A stretch of DNA of 24,313 nucleotides from RGIG4708 sp045633845 (GCA_045633845.1 JAZQZC010000048.1:1-24313); one strand, 5' to 3'. Shown: positions 6,987 to 14,708, numbered from the stretch's first letter. Notes: generated by a model not told the origin, from the letters alone. Program-made: numbers and translations.

Positions 6987-7616
6987 TTACACCATTTTTG
7001 CTTTTTCAAGACATTTATACACAACAGGTGTCAGCACTGCGGTAATTACAATTTCGGGTATCATATATAGTCCATTGTAAAACACCGAGTACACAAGAGC
7101 CAGCGCTCCACCCGAAAATACGTTCATAATTTTTTCGCCTATTGCATAAAAGCCCTCCTGGGTAAAAAACCACTCTGCCCAGCTGCCAAAAAATATTGCG
7201 CCCGATACAATATGCACTATGTATCTGAGGCAGGTTGCAAAAACGGCGCCCAGGCAAACTGCAAGGGGTGTGCTTTTGATTTTGCCTTTAAAAACTCCCG
7301 CAAAGCCCAAAACTGTGTATGCAACAACATAGTCCAAAAGGCATACACCGATTGCCGCAAAAAGGGTCATCTGACTGTCCCCGGGCAAAAAGAACGAAGC
7401 AACGGTTTTTGCACCCAGCAGCATTTGAAGCACCGCGTATACCGCGCCGCAAAAAAGCCCCTGCTTTGTGCCATACATATATGCAATTATGCACACAGGC
7501 ATCATTGATGCTATTGTTATACCACCGCCAAACGGCAGGGCAAGCGGCTGAATTACCGATAAAACAGTGCCAATGCTTATAAGCATTGCCGATAATACCA
7601 ATTTTTTTGTTTTCAT
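6987..7616 (-). CDS. thiT: ThiT, thiamine-specific ECF transporter S component
   Basis: A 209-residue integral membrane protein with about six hydrophobic helices. Family marks are LPFGGGITIASMMP near the N-terminus, GAIFFGSWAEWFF (aromatic thiamine-site residues in the ThiT family) and YNGLYMIPEIVI near the C-terminus. The protein captures thiamine and works with the shared ECF A/A'/T module, which is not encoded here. Its identity is strongly backed by the TPP riboswitch just upstream. GGAGG lies 8 bases before the ATG. It is a single-gene transcription unit. Confidence 0.95.
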   Translation of the reverse strand: MKTKKLVLSAMLISIGTVLSVIQPLALPFGGGITIASMMPVCIIAYMYGTKQGLFCGAVYAVLQMLLGAKTVASFFLPGDSQMTLFAAIGVCLLDYVVAYTVLGFAGVFKGKIKSTPLAVCLGAVFATCLRYIVHIVSGAIFFGSWAEWFFTQEGFYAIGEKIMNVFSGGALALVYSVFYNGLYMIPEIVITAVLTPVVYKCLEKAKMV

Positions 7617-7660
7617 TTGATTTTTCCTCCATAAAATAAAATTTTATTTCGCGCGAAAAA

Positions 7661-7692
7661 CAAAAAGGCGTATCCCGATAAAGAATACGCCG
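7661..7692 (-). terminator. Attenuator terminator of the TPP riboswitch
   Basis: On the minus strand, GGCGTATTC ... GGATACGCC forms a stem (7667-7691) followed by TTTTTG. It lies between the riboswitch aptamer and thiT, as expected for ligand-induced transcription termination. Confidence 0.85.
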
Positions 7693-7700
7693 AAAAAACT

Positions 7701-7788
7701 ATTTCCCTCCGTTGGCATTATCCAAATCAGGTTACAGGTCGGCATTATTACTATGCCCTCTCAGCCCGCATCACGAGCTCCCTTTTGT
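7701..7788 (-). promoter_or_regulatory. TPP riboswitch (THI element)
   Basis: On the minus strand the conserved blocks appear in order: GGGAGCTCGTGATGCGGGCT, then CTGAGAGGGC, then GCCGACCTG..ACCTGATTTGGATAATGCCA, and finally ACGGAGGGAAA. CTGAGA and GGATAATGCCA are the pyrimidine- and pyrophosphate-binding signatures. It controls thiT through the downstream attenuator. Confidence 0.97.
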
Positions 7789-7797
7789 CTTGAAACT

Positions 7798-7826
7798 ATT
7801 GTAGCATATGTTTTTGTAAAAATCAA
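7798..7826 (-). promoter_or_regulatory. Promoter of the thiT leader
   Basis: On the minus strand, TTGATT (7821-7826), a 17-base spacer and TACAAT (7798-7803) lie just upstream of the riboswitch and only 27 bases beyond the stop codon of the upstream penicillin-binding protein gene. Confidence 0.75.
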
Positions 7827-7852
7827 GATGTATTTTGCAAAATTTGTATGTT

Positions 7853-10324
7853 TTACTGTGCCGCCTCAGCAGGTAACTGATGCGGAACAACTGTAGCTTG
7901 TGGTGACTGCGGCTCAACAGTTGCTGCTTCACCGTTACTGCCACCCGACTCAACGCCTGTGTTACCCTCTTCACCCTCAGGTGCTTCGCCCTCTTGAGCT
8001 TCACCTTCGGTGGGCTTTTCTTCATCCTCTTCCTCTTTGGGCAAAACACCCGGTGTACCTATAACATTGCTGTGGTCACCGTCGCAATACCCTGTCATCA
8101 GCCGCGTGTTAACATAATCGGTAACACCACTGCATACCGAAGTACCAAACTGACCAGTGTTACTGCAGGTGTACGCTCTGTCTATGCCAACAGGTGCTTC
8201 AAAGCTTTTTGACTGATAGTTTTTGTGCACCTCTGTCATAATATTTTTCCATATAGTAAGTGCAGGGTTCAGACCTCCGTAGGATATAACCTTCTGTTCG
8301 TCGTAGCCAACCCACACAGTGCCGCAGTAATAAGGAGTAAAGCCTGCAAACCATCTGTCCATATTGTCGTCGGTAGAACCTGTTTTACCACAGGTCTCAA
8401 TACCGCTTATGGAATAGCCTGCCGCAGTTCCGTGCTGCATAACTCCCTTTAACAGCTCTGTCATAATAAAGGCTGTTTCCTCCGAAAATGCCGCATTGCG
8501 CGCAGGTACCTTTTCGATAAGTATTTCGCCGCTTGCATCATAAACCTTTGTATATGACGACGGAGCAACATATTCGCCGCCGTTTGCAAATGTAGAATAT
8601 GCACTGTTCATTTCCATAACGGTAACGCCGTCGGTAAGACCACCGAGAGAAAGCGGTGCAAGAGCCTTGTCGCTTAAGACTTTTGCTCCCTCACGCTTTG
8701 ATTCTACAAGGTCGATATGCAGCTGTTCGGTCATATATTCAAAAGACGTATCAACAGTAATTTCCTCAAGCACTCTTATTGCAGGAAGGTTGAGCGAGCT
8801 TGCAACTGCAGTACGTACAGATACAGGCTCTGTAAATTTGTTGTTTGCATTTTTTGGCTGCCACTCCCCAAGTACAAGCGGTGAATTTTGAATATAAGAT
8901 GCAAGTGTAATTGTGCCGGTATCAATAGCAGGCGCGTAAACTGCAATAGGCTTTATCGTAGAGCCGGGCTGACGCCTTGTCTGAGATGCTCTGTTGAGCA
9001 CACGGGCACCCTGTTTTTCACCCGTGCCGCCCACAATGCCTTTTATTTGACCATTGGTTGGGTCTGTTATTACCATTGCAGACTGGGGAGCTTGTCCGTA
9101 AAACCTTGGAAAGCCATCACCCTGCGCATAAACCTTGTCCATTATATTCTGAATTTTGGGGTCTACGGTGGCAACAATTCTGAGACCTCCGTTGTATATA
9201 AGGTCTGTTGCGTATGTTTGTGTGTAGCCCTTTGTTTCCATAAGGTCGGCAAGCAATTCTTCGTACAGATAGTCAACAAAATACGACTGTGTTGTAGCCT
9301 CACCCGGTACAACATTAAGCTCCTGTGCCGATGCGTCTGTATATTCCTGCTCTGTTATATACTCAAGCTCATACATTTTGTCGAGCACAAGCTGTCTGCG
9401 CTGCTTGTTGCCCTCGGGGTTAACAATGGGGTCATATGTTGACGGATATTGTGTAACGCCTGCAATTGCTGCACATTCAACAAGTGTAAGCTCGCTTACA
9501 TCCTTGTCAAAATACACCTTTGCCGCCGCCTGAACACCATTTGCACCGTGGCCGAGATAAATGGAATTCATATAAAGCTCCAGGATATCTTCCTTTTCCA
9601 TTTTGCTCTCAATTATGACCGCTCTTACCATCTCACGAATTTTTCGTGCCTTGCTACGGTCCGAATCACCAGTGATATTTTTCACAAGCTGCTGTGTAAT
9701 AGTACTGCCACCGTATGACGAATCTCCCTTAAACACAACATTGAGCACTGCGCCCAAAGTACGCTTTACATCCACACCACCGTGCTTGTAAAAGCGCTGG
9801 TCCTCAATAGATACAAACGCATCCTTCATATATTGCGGAACCTTTTCGCCGTCTACCCATATTCTGTTCTGGTCGGCTATAAGGCGCTCGTAATATTCAA
9901 GATTGCCCTCGTCATCCTCATAATAAACCACGCTTGACAAATTCATTCCAAGCTTACTGAATGAGTCACCAAAGTCAAAATCCATTCCCCAGGTAGCCCA
10001 CACAATCATACCCGACATAGCTATGATGCCAAGTATAATCAAAGCCACCAGTGCTTTGAGGATTTTTTTTGTGCTTAAACCCTTTGATTTTTTTGACGAT
10101 TTTGAGCGTGACGATGAAGCACGCCTTGATGCTGATACTCTCGGAAGTCTGTCGGTATCTCCGCTGCGGGATGACGCGCTTGTTTTTTTAATTGTTGCAG
10201 TTGACCCTGACGAAGATGCTCTGCCCGAGGCAGCTCTGCCTGCAGTGGTTCTGCCCGACACCGTTTTTTCCCTCTTTGCAGCATCCTGATGCTGACGGCG
10301 TCTTATACTCTCAAGTTTGTCCAT
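7853..10324 (-). CDS. Class A penicillin-binding protein (PBP1A family), bifunctional
   Basis: An 823-residue bifunctional peptidoglycan synthase. Residues 1-87 are a cytoplasmic tail rich in Ser, Arg and Lys; one transmembrane helix follows at about 88-111. The GT51 glycosyltransferase domain has catalytic E174 in EDQRFYKHGG and GGSTITQQL at 205-213. The transpeptidase domain shows S455-TIK458 (SxxK), S510-L-N512 (SxN) and K647-TGS (KTG). The last ~60 residues are a low-complexity acidic tail rich in Glu, Pro and Gly. The ATG at 10322-10324 was chosen because GGGGGG lies 5 bases upstream. The gene makes the glycan strands and crosslinks them at the outer membrane face. It has its own extended -10 promoter, and no terminator is seen before the thiT promoter. 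Confidence 0.96.
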   Translation of the reverse strand: MDKLESIRRRQHQDAAKREKTVSGRTTAGRAASGRASSSGSTATIKKTSASSRSGDTDRLPRVSASRRASSSRSKSSKKSKGLSTKKILKALVALIILGIIAMSGMIVWATWGMDFDFGDSFSKLGMNLSSVVYYEDDEGNLEYYERLIADQNRIWVDGEKVPQYMKDAFVSIEDQRFYKHGGVDVKRTLGAVLNVVFKGDSSYGGSTITQQLVKNITGDSDRSKARKIREMVRAVIIESKMEKEDILELYMNSIYLGHGANGVQAAAKVYFDKDVSELTLVECAAIAGVTQYPSTYDPIVNPEGNKQRRQLVLDKMYELEYITEQEYTDASAQELNVVPGEATTQSYFVDYLYEELLADLMETKGYTQTYATDLIYNGGLRIVATVDPKIQNIMDKVYAQGDGFPRFYGQAPQSAMVITDPTNGQIKGIVGGTGEKQGARVLNRASQTRRQPGSTIKPIAVYAPAIDTGTITLASYIQNSPLVLGEWQPKNANNKFTEPVSVRTAVASSLNLPAIRVLEEITVDTSFEYMTEQLHIDLVESKREGAKVLSDKALAPLSLGGLTDGVTVMEMNSAYSTFANGGEYVAPSSYTKVYDASGEILIEKVPARNAAFSEETAFIMTELLKGVMQHGTAAGYSISGIETCGKTGSTDDNMDRWFAGFTPYYCGTVWVGYDEQKVISYGGLNPALTIWKNIMTEVHKNYQSKSFEAPVGIDRAYTCSNTGQFGTSVCSGVTDYVNTRLMTGYCDGDHSNVIGTPGVLPKEEEDEEKPTEGEAQEGEAPEGEEGNTGVESGGSNGEAATVEPQSPQATVVPHQLPAEAAQ

Positions 10325-10388
10325 TATATCCCCCCTTGTCCACAGCATATTTATGTATGTAAGTGTTATTTATACTCTACCGCGTACT

Positions 10389-10417
10389 ATTATATCACAT
10401 ATTTTGGCAAATGTGTA
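10389..10417 (-). promoter_or_regulatory. Extended -10 promoter of the PBP gene
   Basis: On the minus strand, TGATATAAT gives a TGn extension plus consensus TATAAT (10389-10394), with a weak -35 TACACA (10412-10417) at 17 bases. It is divergent from the small gene at 10491. Confidence 0.55.
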
Positions 10418-10490
10418 TTAAATTTGTTTTACGAATAATTAAAAATTTATTACACAAAATACACTATTATAAATATAAGGAAGTATGTAT

Positions 10491-10886
10491 ATGAAAAAAC
10501 GCACATTCATAGCAGTTTTGAGTATAATTGCAATAGCGGTTATGATATTTGCAATTACAGTTATTATATCCAACATTGAGGACAAAAATACCGATATGTA
10601 CGACGGAACTCTTGCACGAAGTGCCAAAACCGACACTGCAGGAGGCGCAGCAATTCCCGATGCAGCATATATATCATCATCAAAAATCACAGGTTACCTT
10701 ATGAAAAGCGAAAATTACAAAATAAACATTTACGAAATTTACGACAACGGCCACTATAGCCTTATAGACACCCTCTCTACAAACCCGTCTACCCTGCCCG
10801 AGGCAGACAGGCTTGACCTTGCAGGAGGTATTGTAACACAATCGTACCTTGAGCTTGCATCGCTTATTGAGGATTATTCGTCTTAA
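10491..10886 (+). CDS. Small membrane-anchored protein with BofC C-terminal-like domain
   Basis: A 131-residue protein. An N-terminal hydrophobic helix at about residues 4-26 (TFIAVLSIIAIAVMIFAITV) follows a KKR cluster, predicting a signal anchor with the rest outside the membrane. The C-terminal ~60 residues (GYLMKSENYKINIYEI to LIEDYSS) resemble the BofC_C domain, with the family's LP..DR..L..GI spacing and a terminal L..LIEDY. BofC acts in sporulation signalling in Bacillus; stand-alone small versions occur in Clostridia with unknown role. The second ATG is chosen because AAGGAAG is 7 bases before it and only 3 before the first. It is divergent from the PBP gene and ends at the long hairpin at 10908-11000. 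Confidence 0.6.
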   Translation: MKKRTFIAVLSIIAIAVMIFAITVIISNIEDKNTDMYDGTLARSAKTDTAGGAAIPDAAYISSSKITGYLMKSENYKINIYEIYDNGHYSLIDTLSTNPSTLPEADRLDLAGGIVTQSYLELASLIEDYSS

Positions 10887-10907
10887 AATGATTTTTGTAA
10901 AGGTAGC

Positions 10908-11000
10908 ATTTAATGTCAAAATCGGTGCAAACGTAGTCTGCGGATGATAGCCATTGAAATGCTATGCAGACTCTGTTTTGCACCGATTTTGCCATTAAAT
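10908..11000. terminator. 93-bp inverted repeat between convergent genes, bidirectional terminator
   Basis: ATTTAATG and AAAATCGGTGCAAA on the left pair with TTTTGCACCGATTTT and CATTAAAT on the right. Inside, GTCTGC pairs with GCAGAC and ATAGC with GCTAT around a ~9-base loop. It lies between the ends of two convergent genes, and the A/T-rich arms flank a GC-rich core in both directions. It is longer than an ordinary terminator. Confidence 0.65.
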
Positions 11001-11008
11001 TTGGCATT

Positions 11009-11539
11009 TCAATATAAATTTATGTATTCAACAAGCTCATTTATAGCATTTTTGTCGGTAAAATCGCCGCTGTTGTCGCACAGGTCAATAAGCAGCTTTT
11101 CCATATCTGTAGGGTTTTGCTTTGCGCTCATTATTTTTTTGAGTGTTTTAATGGCAGCTCTGTGCACAGGTGTGAGCTCGTCAAGTATCATTTTACCCAT
11201 AAAATTAAATACTCTTATGTTATCGGGCACACCACCCCTGAAATTTTTTTCAATTACCATTTTGTCGTAGTACTCTCTGCAGTCAAGGGGAGTAAGCCCT
11301 GTTGTAAACACTGCAATTTTTTTGTCTTTGAGCTTTTCGGTATTTTTGGTAATGAGTGTTATTCCTGCAATCATTTCGGCATAAAGGCCGCCGCCGTATA
11401 CGATTGTATCATATTTTTCAAGGTCATTTGCCTTTATATCCTTTGCATCAACCGCCGCACAACCCAACTCTTCGCCAATCCACTGTGCATAAGCCTTTGT
11501 TGAGCCATATTTTGATTTGTAAATTACAATTGTATTCAT
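11009..11539 (-). CDS. Flavodoxin family protein (Flavodoxin_5-like)
   Basis: A 176-residue cytoplasmic flavoprotein. The N-terminal strand-loop IVIYKSKYGSTKAYA is the FMN phosphate-binding site of long-branch flavodoxins (S/T-x-T/S-G-x-T pattern as YKSKYGST). YDTIVYGGGLYAEMI is a second FMN loop, and AVFTTGLTP the third. It resembles the Flavodoxin_5 group, which includes HemG-like protoporphyrinogen oxidases, but nothing nearby points to heme synthesis. The ATG at 11537-11539 follows AGGAG by 8 bases; the longer frame adds 26 residues without a ribosome site. Upstream lie a small hairpin (11581-11596) and a palindrome TATCATATGATA (11603-11614). It probably carries electrons in an anaerobic redox reaction. 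Confidence 0.88.
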   Translation of the reverse strand: MNTIVIYKSKYGSTKAYAQWIGEELGCAAVDAKDIKANDLEKYDTIVYGGGLYAEMIAGITLITKNTEKLKDKKIAVFTTGLTPLDCREYYDKMVIEKNFRGGVPDNIRVFNFMGKMILDELTPVHRAAIKTLKKIMSAKQNPTDMEKLLIDLCDNSGDFTDKNAINELVEYINLY

Positions 11540-11655
11540 ATTTTCAACTCCTGATGTTTTATATATGTTTTTTGATGTCATTGCTCGGAAAAGCAAGACG
11601 TATATCATATGATACATAAATATTGCTGTTCGGCACGGTTTATGCGTGATAGTAA

Positions 11656-12978
11656 CTAATCATTGTTTTTGGTTAAAAGCGCCACAACTTCGCAATGTGT
11701 CGAATTTGGAAACAAATCCACAGCGCAAGCCTTTTTTAACACATATCCGTAATTGCGCAAGATTGCAACATCCCTGGCAAGTGTTGCGCTGTTACACGAT
11801 ACATACACCAGCGTTTTTGGCGAAATGTCGTTTATAAGTGAAAGAGTTTTTTCGTCGCAGCCCTTTCGCGGTGGGTCTACAATTACCACGTCGGCATTAT
11901 AGCCGTCGTTTATTAATTTATCTACAACCTCGCCGCAATCTCCGCAGAAAAATTCTGCATTATCTATGCCGTTGACAACTGCATTTTGCTTTGCATTTTG
12001 TATTGCGGCATCTACAATTTCTACCCCTACAACCTTTTTGCAGCTGTCTGCCATAAAAAGCGAAATTGAGCCTACTCCGCAATATAAGTCAAAAACAATT
12101 TTAGTTTTGTCAAGCTCTGCGTACTCCTTTGCTTTGCCGTACAGCTTTTGCATCTGCTCATAATTTACCTGAAAAAAGCTGTTTGGCGAAATAAGAAATT
12201 TTATGTCGTTAATTTGGGTAGTTACAAAATCATCACCCCACAGAGTAATGTTGTTATACCCAAGCACAACATTGCTCTTTGCAGTGTTTACATTCTGCAC
12301 AAGGCTTTTGAGCTTTACCTTGCTGCAAAGCATATTTGCAAGAATATCACTGTTTTGTATCTTTTTGTGCGAACTTGCAACAAGCACCACCATAAGTCCG
12401 CAATCAGCTGTTGAGCGCACATAAATGTGACGCACAATGCCTTTGTGGCTTTTTTCATTATAAACAGGAATTTTGTAGTTGTTTATAAACTCAAGCACCA
12501 CCGAAACCGCAGTGTTTATTGCTTCGTTTTGAATTGCGCAGTTGTCGCAAGGCACAAGCTCGTGAGTTTTGTTTTTGTAAAAGCCGCACACTGCCCTGCC
12601 GCCCTGCATACTTACAGGAAACTGGGCTTTGTTGCGGTAATTGTATATATTATCTGCCCCAATTATGCCCTCATACTCATAAGAGCCCTCAGGATAACCG
12701 CCTATTTTTGCAAGGTTGCCCGACACAAAGCCGCTCTTTGTTTTGAGCTGACCCTCATAGCTCATATGCATAAGGTTGCATCCGCCGCAATCGTCAAAAT
12801 GCGGGCAAAGAGGCCACTGCCTGTACGGCGACAACTCAACAAAGCGGCATAGCCTTGCAAAGCCATAGGTTTTGTTTGTTTTGGTAACAATTGCCTCAAC
12901 AACATCGCCTGTTACCGCTCCTTTTACAAAAAGCGGATATCCGTCAGCCTTGCCAATGCCGTCGCCGTTTACTGTCAT
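11656..12978 (-). CDS. rlmD: 23S rRNA (uracil-C5)-methyltransferase RlmD/RlmCD
   Basis: This SAM-dependent RNA methyltransferase makes 5-methyluridine in 23S rRNA. Counting from the ATG at 12976-12978 (440 residues): a TRAM domain at about 1-45; [4Fe-4S] ligands C58, C64, C67 and probably C147; the SAM site VFDLYCGVGSISLF; VIVDPPRKGCDE; catalytic nucleophile C395 in YVSCNSATLARD and base E430 in HCEVVALL. The true start is probably 14 codons further out. The in-frame upstream translation VNDKIQLNICDM matches the first TRAM strand, and AGGGGGG is 6 bases before an AUA codon at 13018-13020, whereas the ATG has no ribosome site. Its promoter is at 13050-13078, divergent from the 13135 gene. Confidence 0.95.
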   Translation of the reverse strand: MTVNGDGIGKADGYPLFVKGAVTGDVVEAIVTKTNKTYGFARLCRFVELSPYRQWPLCPHFDDCGGCNLMHMSYEGQLKTKSGFVSGNLAKIGGYPEGSYEYEGIIGADNIYNYRNKAQFPVSMQGGRAVCGFYKNKTHELVPCDNCAIQNEAINTAVSVVLEFINNYKIPVYNEKSHKGIVRHIYVRSTADCGLMVVLVASSHKKIQNSDILANMLCSKVKLKSLVQNVNTAKSNVVLGYNNITLWGDDFVTTQINDIKFLISPNSFFQVNYEQMQKLYGKAKEYAELDKTKIVFDLYCGVGSISLFMADSCKKVVGVEIVDAAIQNAKQNAVVNGIDNAEFFCGDCGEVVDKLINDGYNADVVIVDPPRKGCDEKTLSLINDISPKTLVYVSCNSATLARDVAILRNYGYVLKKACAVDLFPNSTHCEVVALLTKNND

Positions 12979-13026
12979 ATCACATATATTAAGCTGTATT
13001 TTATCATTGACGCAAACTATGTTAAT

Positions 13027-13033
13027 CCCCCCT
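13027..13033 (-). promoter_or_regulatory. Ribosome binding site pointing to a non-AUG start of rlmD
   Basis: AGGGGGG on the minus strand is followed by six bases (ATTAAC) and then an in-frame ATA codon at 13018-13020. It is 48 bases from the first in-frame ATG, too far to serve it. No ATG, GTG or TTG occurs in frame in between. Confidence 0.6.
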
Positions 13034-13049
13034 GATTTTGTATAGTAAT

Positions 13050-13078
13050 ATTATATATATTTACGTACAAAAAGTCAA
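13050..13078 (-). promoter_or_regulatory. Promoter of rlmD
   Basis: On the minus strand, TTGACT (13073-13078), a 17-base spacer and TATAAT (13050-13055). One mismatch in twelve to the consensus hexamers. Confidence 0.8.
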
Positions 13079-13134
13079 ATAAAGTAATGATTGAACGTAA
13101 TACGAATATAATATGGAAGAAAGGAATGGTCGTA

Positions 13135-13968
13135 ATGAGAAAAACCGTTGTTATAAGCCCCTACGAAAAAAACATATCCGGCACGCTTACGCATTTTGTC
13201 GAAAACCAAACGCTGCATATAAAGCTTAATTTGTCTGCCCGCTGCGGCGAAAACGACATTTTAAGATTGTATGCCCTGTCTACCTCTCACGCGGCGCTTG
13301 ACCCTTACCTTGCCGAAATTTATGACGGAAACAGCGGCAGCTTTCCCGAGGCAAAAATAGAAGAAAAAGACGTTTTGGGAACAGGGTACAAAATACCCGA
13401 TTTTGACACATTTGTTATAACAAGATACAACGAGCAAAAGGAGGAAGCTATTGCCGCAGCGTTTTTGGGTCTTGAGTGGAGCGCAGCAAAATTTCTCAAA
13501 AAAGATACCGGCTCAAATTCACCCACCCCCGACACTCCAATGGACAGAGCCAAAGAAATACTTGGCAAGCGCAAAGGCACACTTCAAAGCGAAAAAACAG
13601 ATATGTATGCAAATGAATTCCGCGCAAATGCTTCAAAATACCATACTGTAAGCCTGCAGGGTGCAGACGGCTACAGCTGGTACAAAATCACCGACGCAAA
13701 AAGCATAACAAGGCTGTCGGGTGTGGCTCACGCACTTTCCAACAGCAATGCAATATCGGCACTTAAGCAAAGCGGTCACTACCTTGCGGGAATATGCAAA
13801 AGCGATTTTCATCACATAGCAATAGCAATTCCCGAATGTCGCCATATATGCCCTATGCCGCAGCTTTCGGACTGCTGTGAATATGTTGACGGGTACCACA
13901 TTGCAGGCATATTTTTGGCAAATGATGGTCAGTATTTTGAAAAATGCTTGCAAAAAACACAAGGTTAG
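13135..13968 (+). CDS. Hypothetical two-part protein, function unknown
   Basis: A 277-residue soluble protein that I do not recognise. Residues about 1-135 form one unit (from RKTVVISPYEKNISGTL to EWSAAKFLK), rich in beta-like segments. A charged, low-complexity linker follows at about 140-185 (SNSPTPDTPMDRAKEIL). The C-terminal unit (about 190-277) begins YSWYKITD, contains GHYLAGICKSDFHHIAIAIP, and has six cysteines, four of them in a short CRHICP..CC stretch. No signal peptide or membrane helix is seen. AAGGA lies about 10 bases before the chosen ATG; earlier in-frame ATGs lack good spacing. The gene sits between divergent rlmD and the cyclophilin gene, whose promoter is in its last codons. 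Cysteine clustering could mean metal binding, but that is speculation. Confidence 0.8.
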   Translation: MRKTVVISPYEKNISGTLTHFVENQTLHIKLNLSARCGENDILRLYALSTSHAALDPYLAEIYDGNSGSFPEAKIEEKDVLGTGYKIPDFDTFVITRYNEQKEEAIAAAFLGLEWSAAKFLKKDTGSNSPTPDTPMDRAKEILGKRKGTLQSEKTDMYANEFRANASKYHTVSLQGADGYSWYKITDAKSITRLSGVAHALSNSNAISALKQSGHYLAGICKSDFHHIAIAIPECRHICPMPQLSDCCEYVDGYHIAGIFLANDGQYFEKCLQKTQG

Positions 13969-13976
13969 GTTATAAT
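13948..13976 (+). promoter_or_regulatory. Promoter of the cyclophilin gene
   Basis: TTGCAA (13948-13953), a 17-base spacer and consensus TATAAT (13971-13976). It overlaps the 3' end of the upstream gene. Confidence 0.8.
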
Positions 13977-14024
13977 ATTATACATAAAATATGAAGGAGT
14001 ATAAAAATATAAAGGAGTATGGAA

Positions 14025-14597
14025 ATGTTTAAAAAAGTATTTAAGTTGTCTGCACTTGCAATGTGCATACTGCTTGGTATGGGCGGATGCAGCTCAAATC
14101 AGTCACTTGAAAACACAAAAGTAAAGGTTGAGATGGATGACGGCTCATATTTTGTAATTGAGCTTTACCCCGAATATGCACCCGAAACTGTTGCAAACTT
14201 TGTAAATCTTGTAAACAACGGATTTTACAACGGTCTTACATTTCACCGCATTGTTCCCGGCTTTGTAGTTCAGGGCGGATGCCCCGAAGGCACAGGTATG
14301 GGCGGCAGTGACAAAAATGTAAAGGGCGAATTTGCGTCAAACGGCTGGGACAAAAACACTCTTTCGCACCAAAAAGGTGCTGTATCTATGGCACGTACTA
14401 AGGATATGAACTCCGCAAGCAGTCAGTTTTTTGTATGCCTTGATGATGTTGCATATCTCGACGGTAACTACGCTGCATTCGGCAAGGTTATTGAGGGTAT
14501 GGACACTGTTGAAAAAATCGCCGCAGAAAAAACAGACCCGTCAGACAAACCGCTTACACCTGTTGTTATGAAAAATGTAACAGTTATTTCAGAATAA
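14025..14597 (+). CDS. Cyclophilin-type peptidyl-prolyl isomerase lipoprotein
   Basis: A 190-residue exported foldase. A short signal peptide (KKVFKLSALAMCILLG) ends in a lipobox-like MGGC, so the mature protein should be lipid-anchored outside the membrane. The cyclophilin domain (about 35-190) shows FHRIVPGFVVQGG with the catalytic Arg, SMARTKDMNSASSQFFVCL and YAAFGKVIEGMDTVEKI. It catalyses cis-trans isomerisation of X-Pro bonds, probably in secreted proteins. The ATG at 14025 is 7 bases after AAGGAG; the ATG two codons earlier overlaps that site. A second AAGGAGTAT copy lies 18 bases upstream. A weak 7-bp hairpin (ATTTGTG/CACAAAT, 14607-14630) follows the gene. Confidence 0.95.
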   Translation: MFKKVFKLSALAMCILLGMGGCSSNQSLENTKVKVEMDDGSYFVIELYPEYAPETVANFVNLVNNGFYNGLTFHRIVPGFVVQGGCPEGTGMGGSDKNVKGEFASNGWDKNTLSHQKGAVSMARTKDMNSASSQFFVCLDDVAYLDGNYAAFGKVIEGMDTVEKIAAEKTDPSDKPLTPVVMKNVTVISE

Positions 14598-14634
14598 TTG
14601 TTAAAAATTTGTGTTATTTTTTTCACAAATAATA

Positions 14635-14663
14635 TTGCATATATTTTCAATTTATAGTAAAAT
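14635..14663 (+). promoter_or_regulatory. Promoter of gap
   Basis: TTGCAT (14635-14640), a 17-base spacer and TAAAAT (14658-14663), in very AT-rich DNA about 45 bases before the ATG. Confidence 0.7.
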
Positions 14664-14708
14664 ATAGGTATTGTAATATTTTTTATTTACTAAAGGAGGA
14701 ATTTTAAA

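Noticed and set aside
6865..7080. 71-codon frame with the peptide WGRTFYKGTSPFV
   Set aside because: The peptide arises from translating the GGGGACG REP-like repeats and runs into antisense thiT; not a gene.
7771..8049. 92-codon basic frame inside the PBP C-terminal tail
   Set aside because: Alternative frame of the Glu/Pro-rich low-complexity tail, running into the thiT promoter and riboswitch; composition artefact.
8888..9442. 184-codon frame opposite the PBP gene
   Set aside because: Antisense shadow of a verified GT51/transpeptidase gene, with cysteine-rich nonsense composition.
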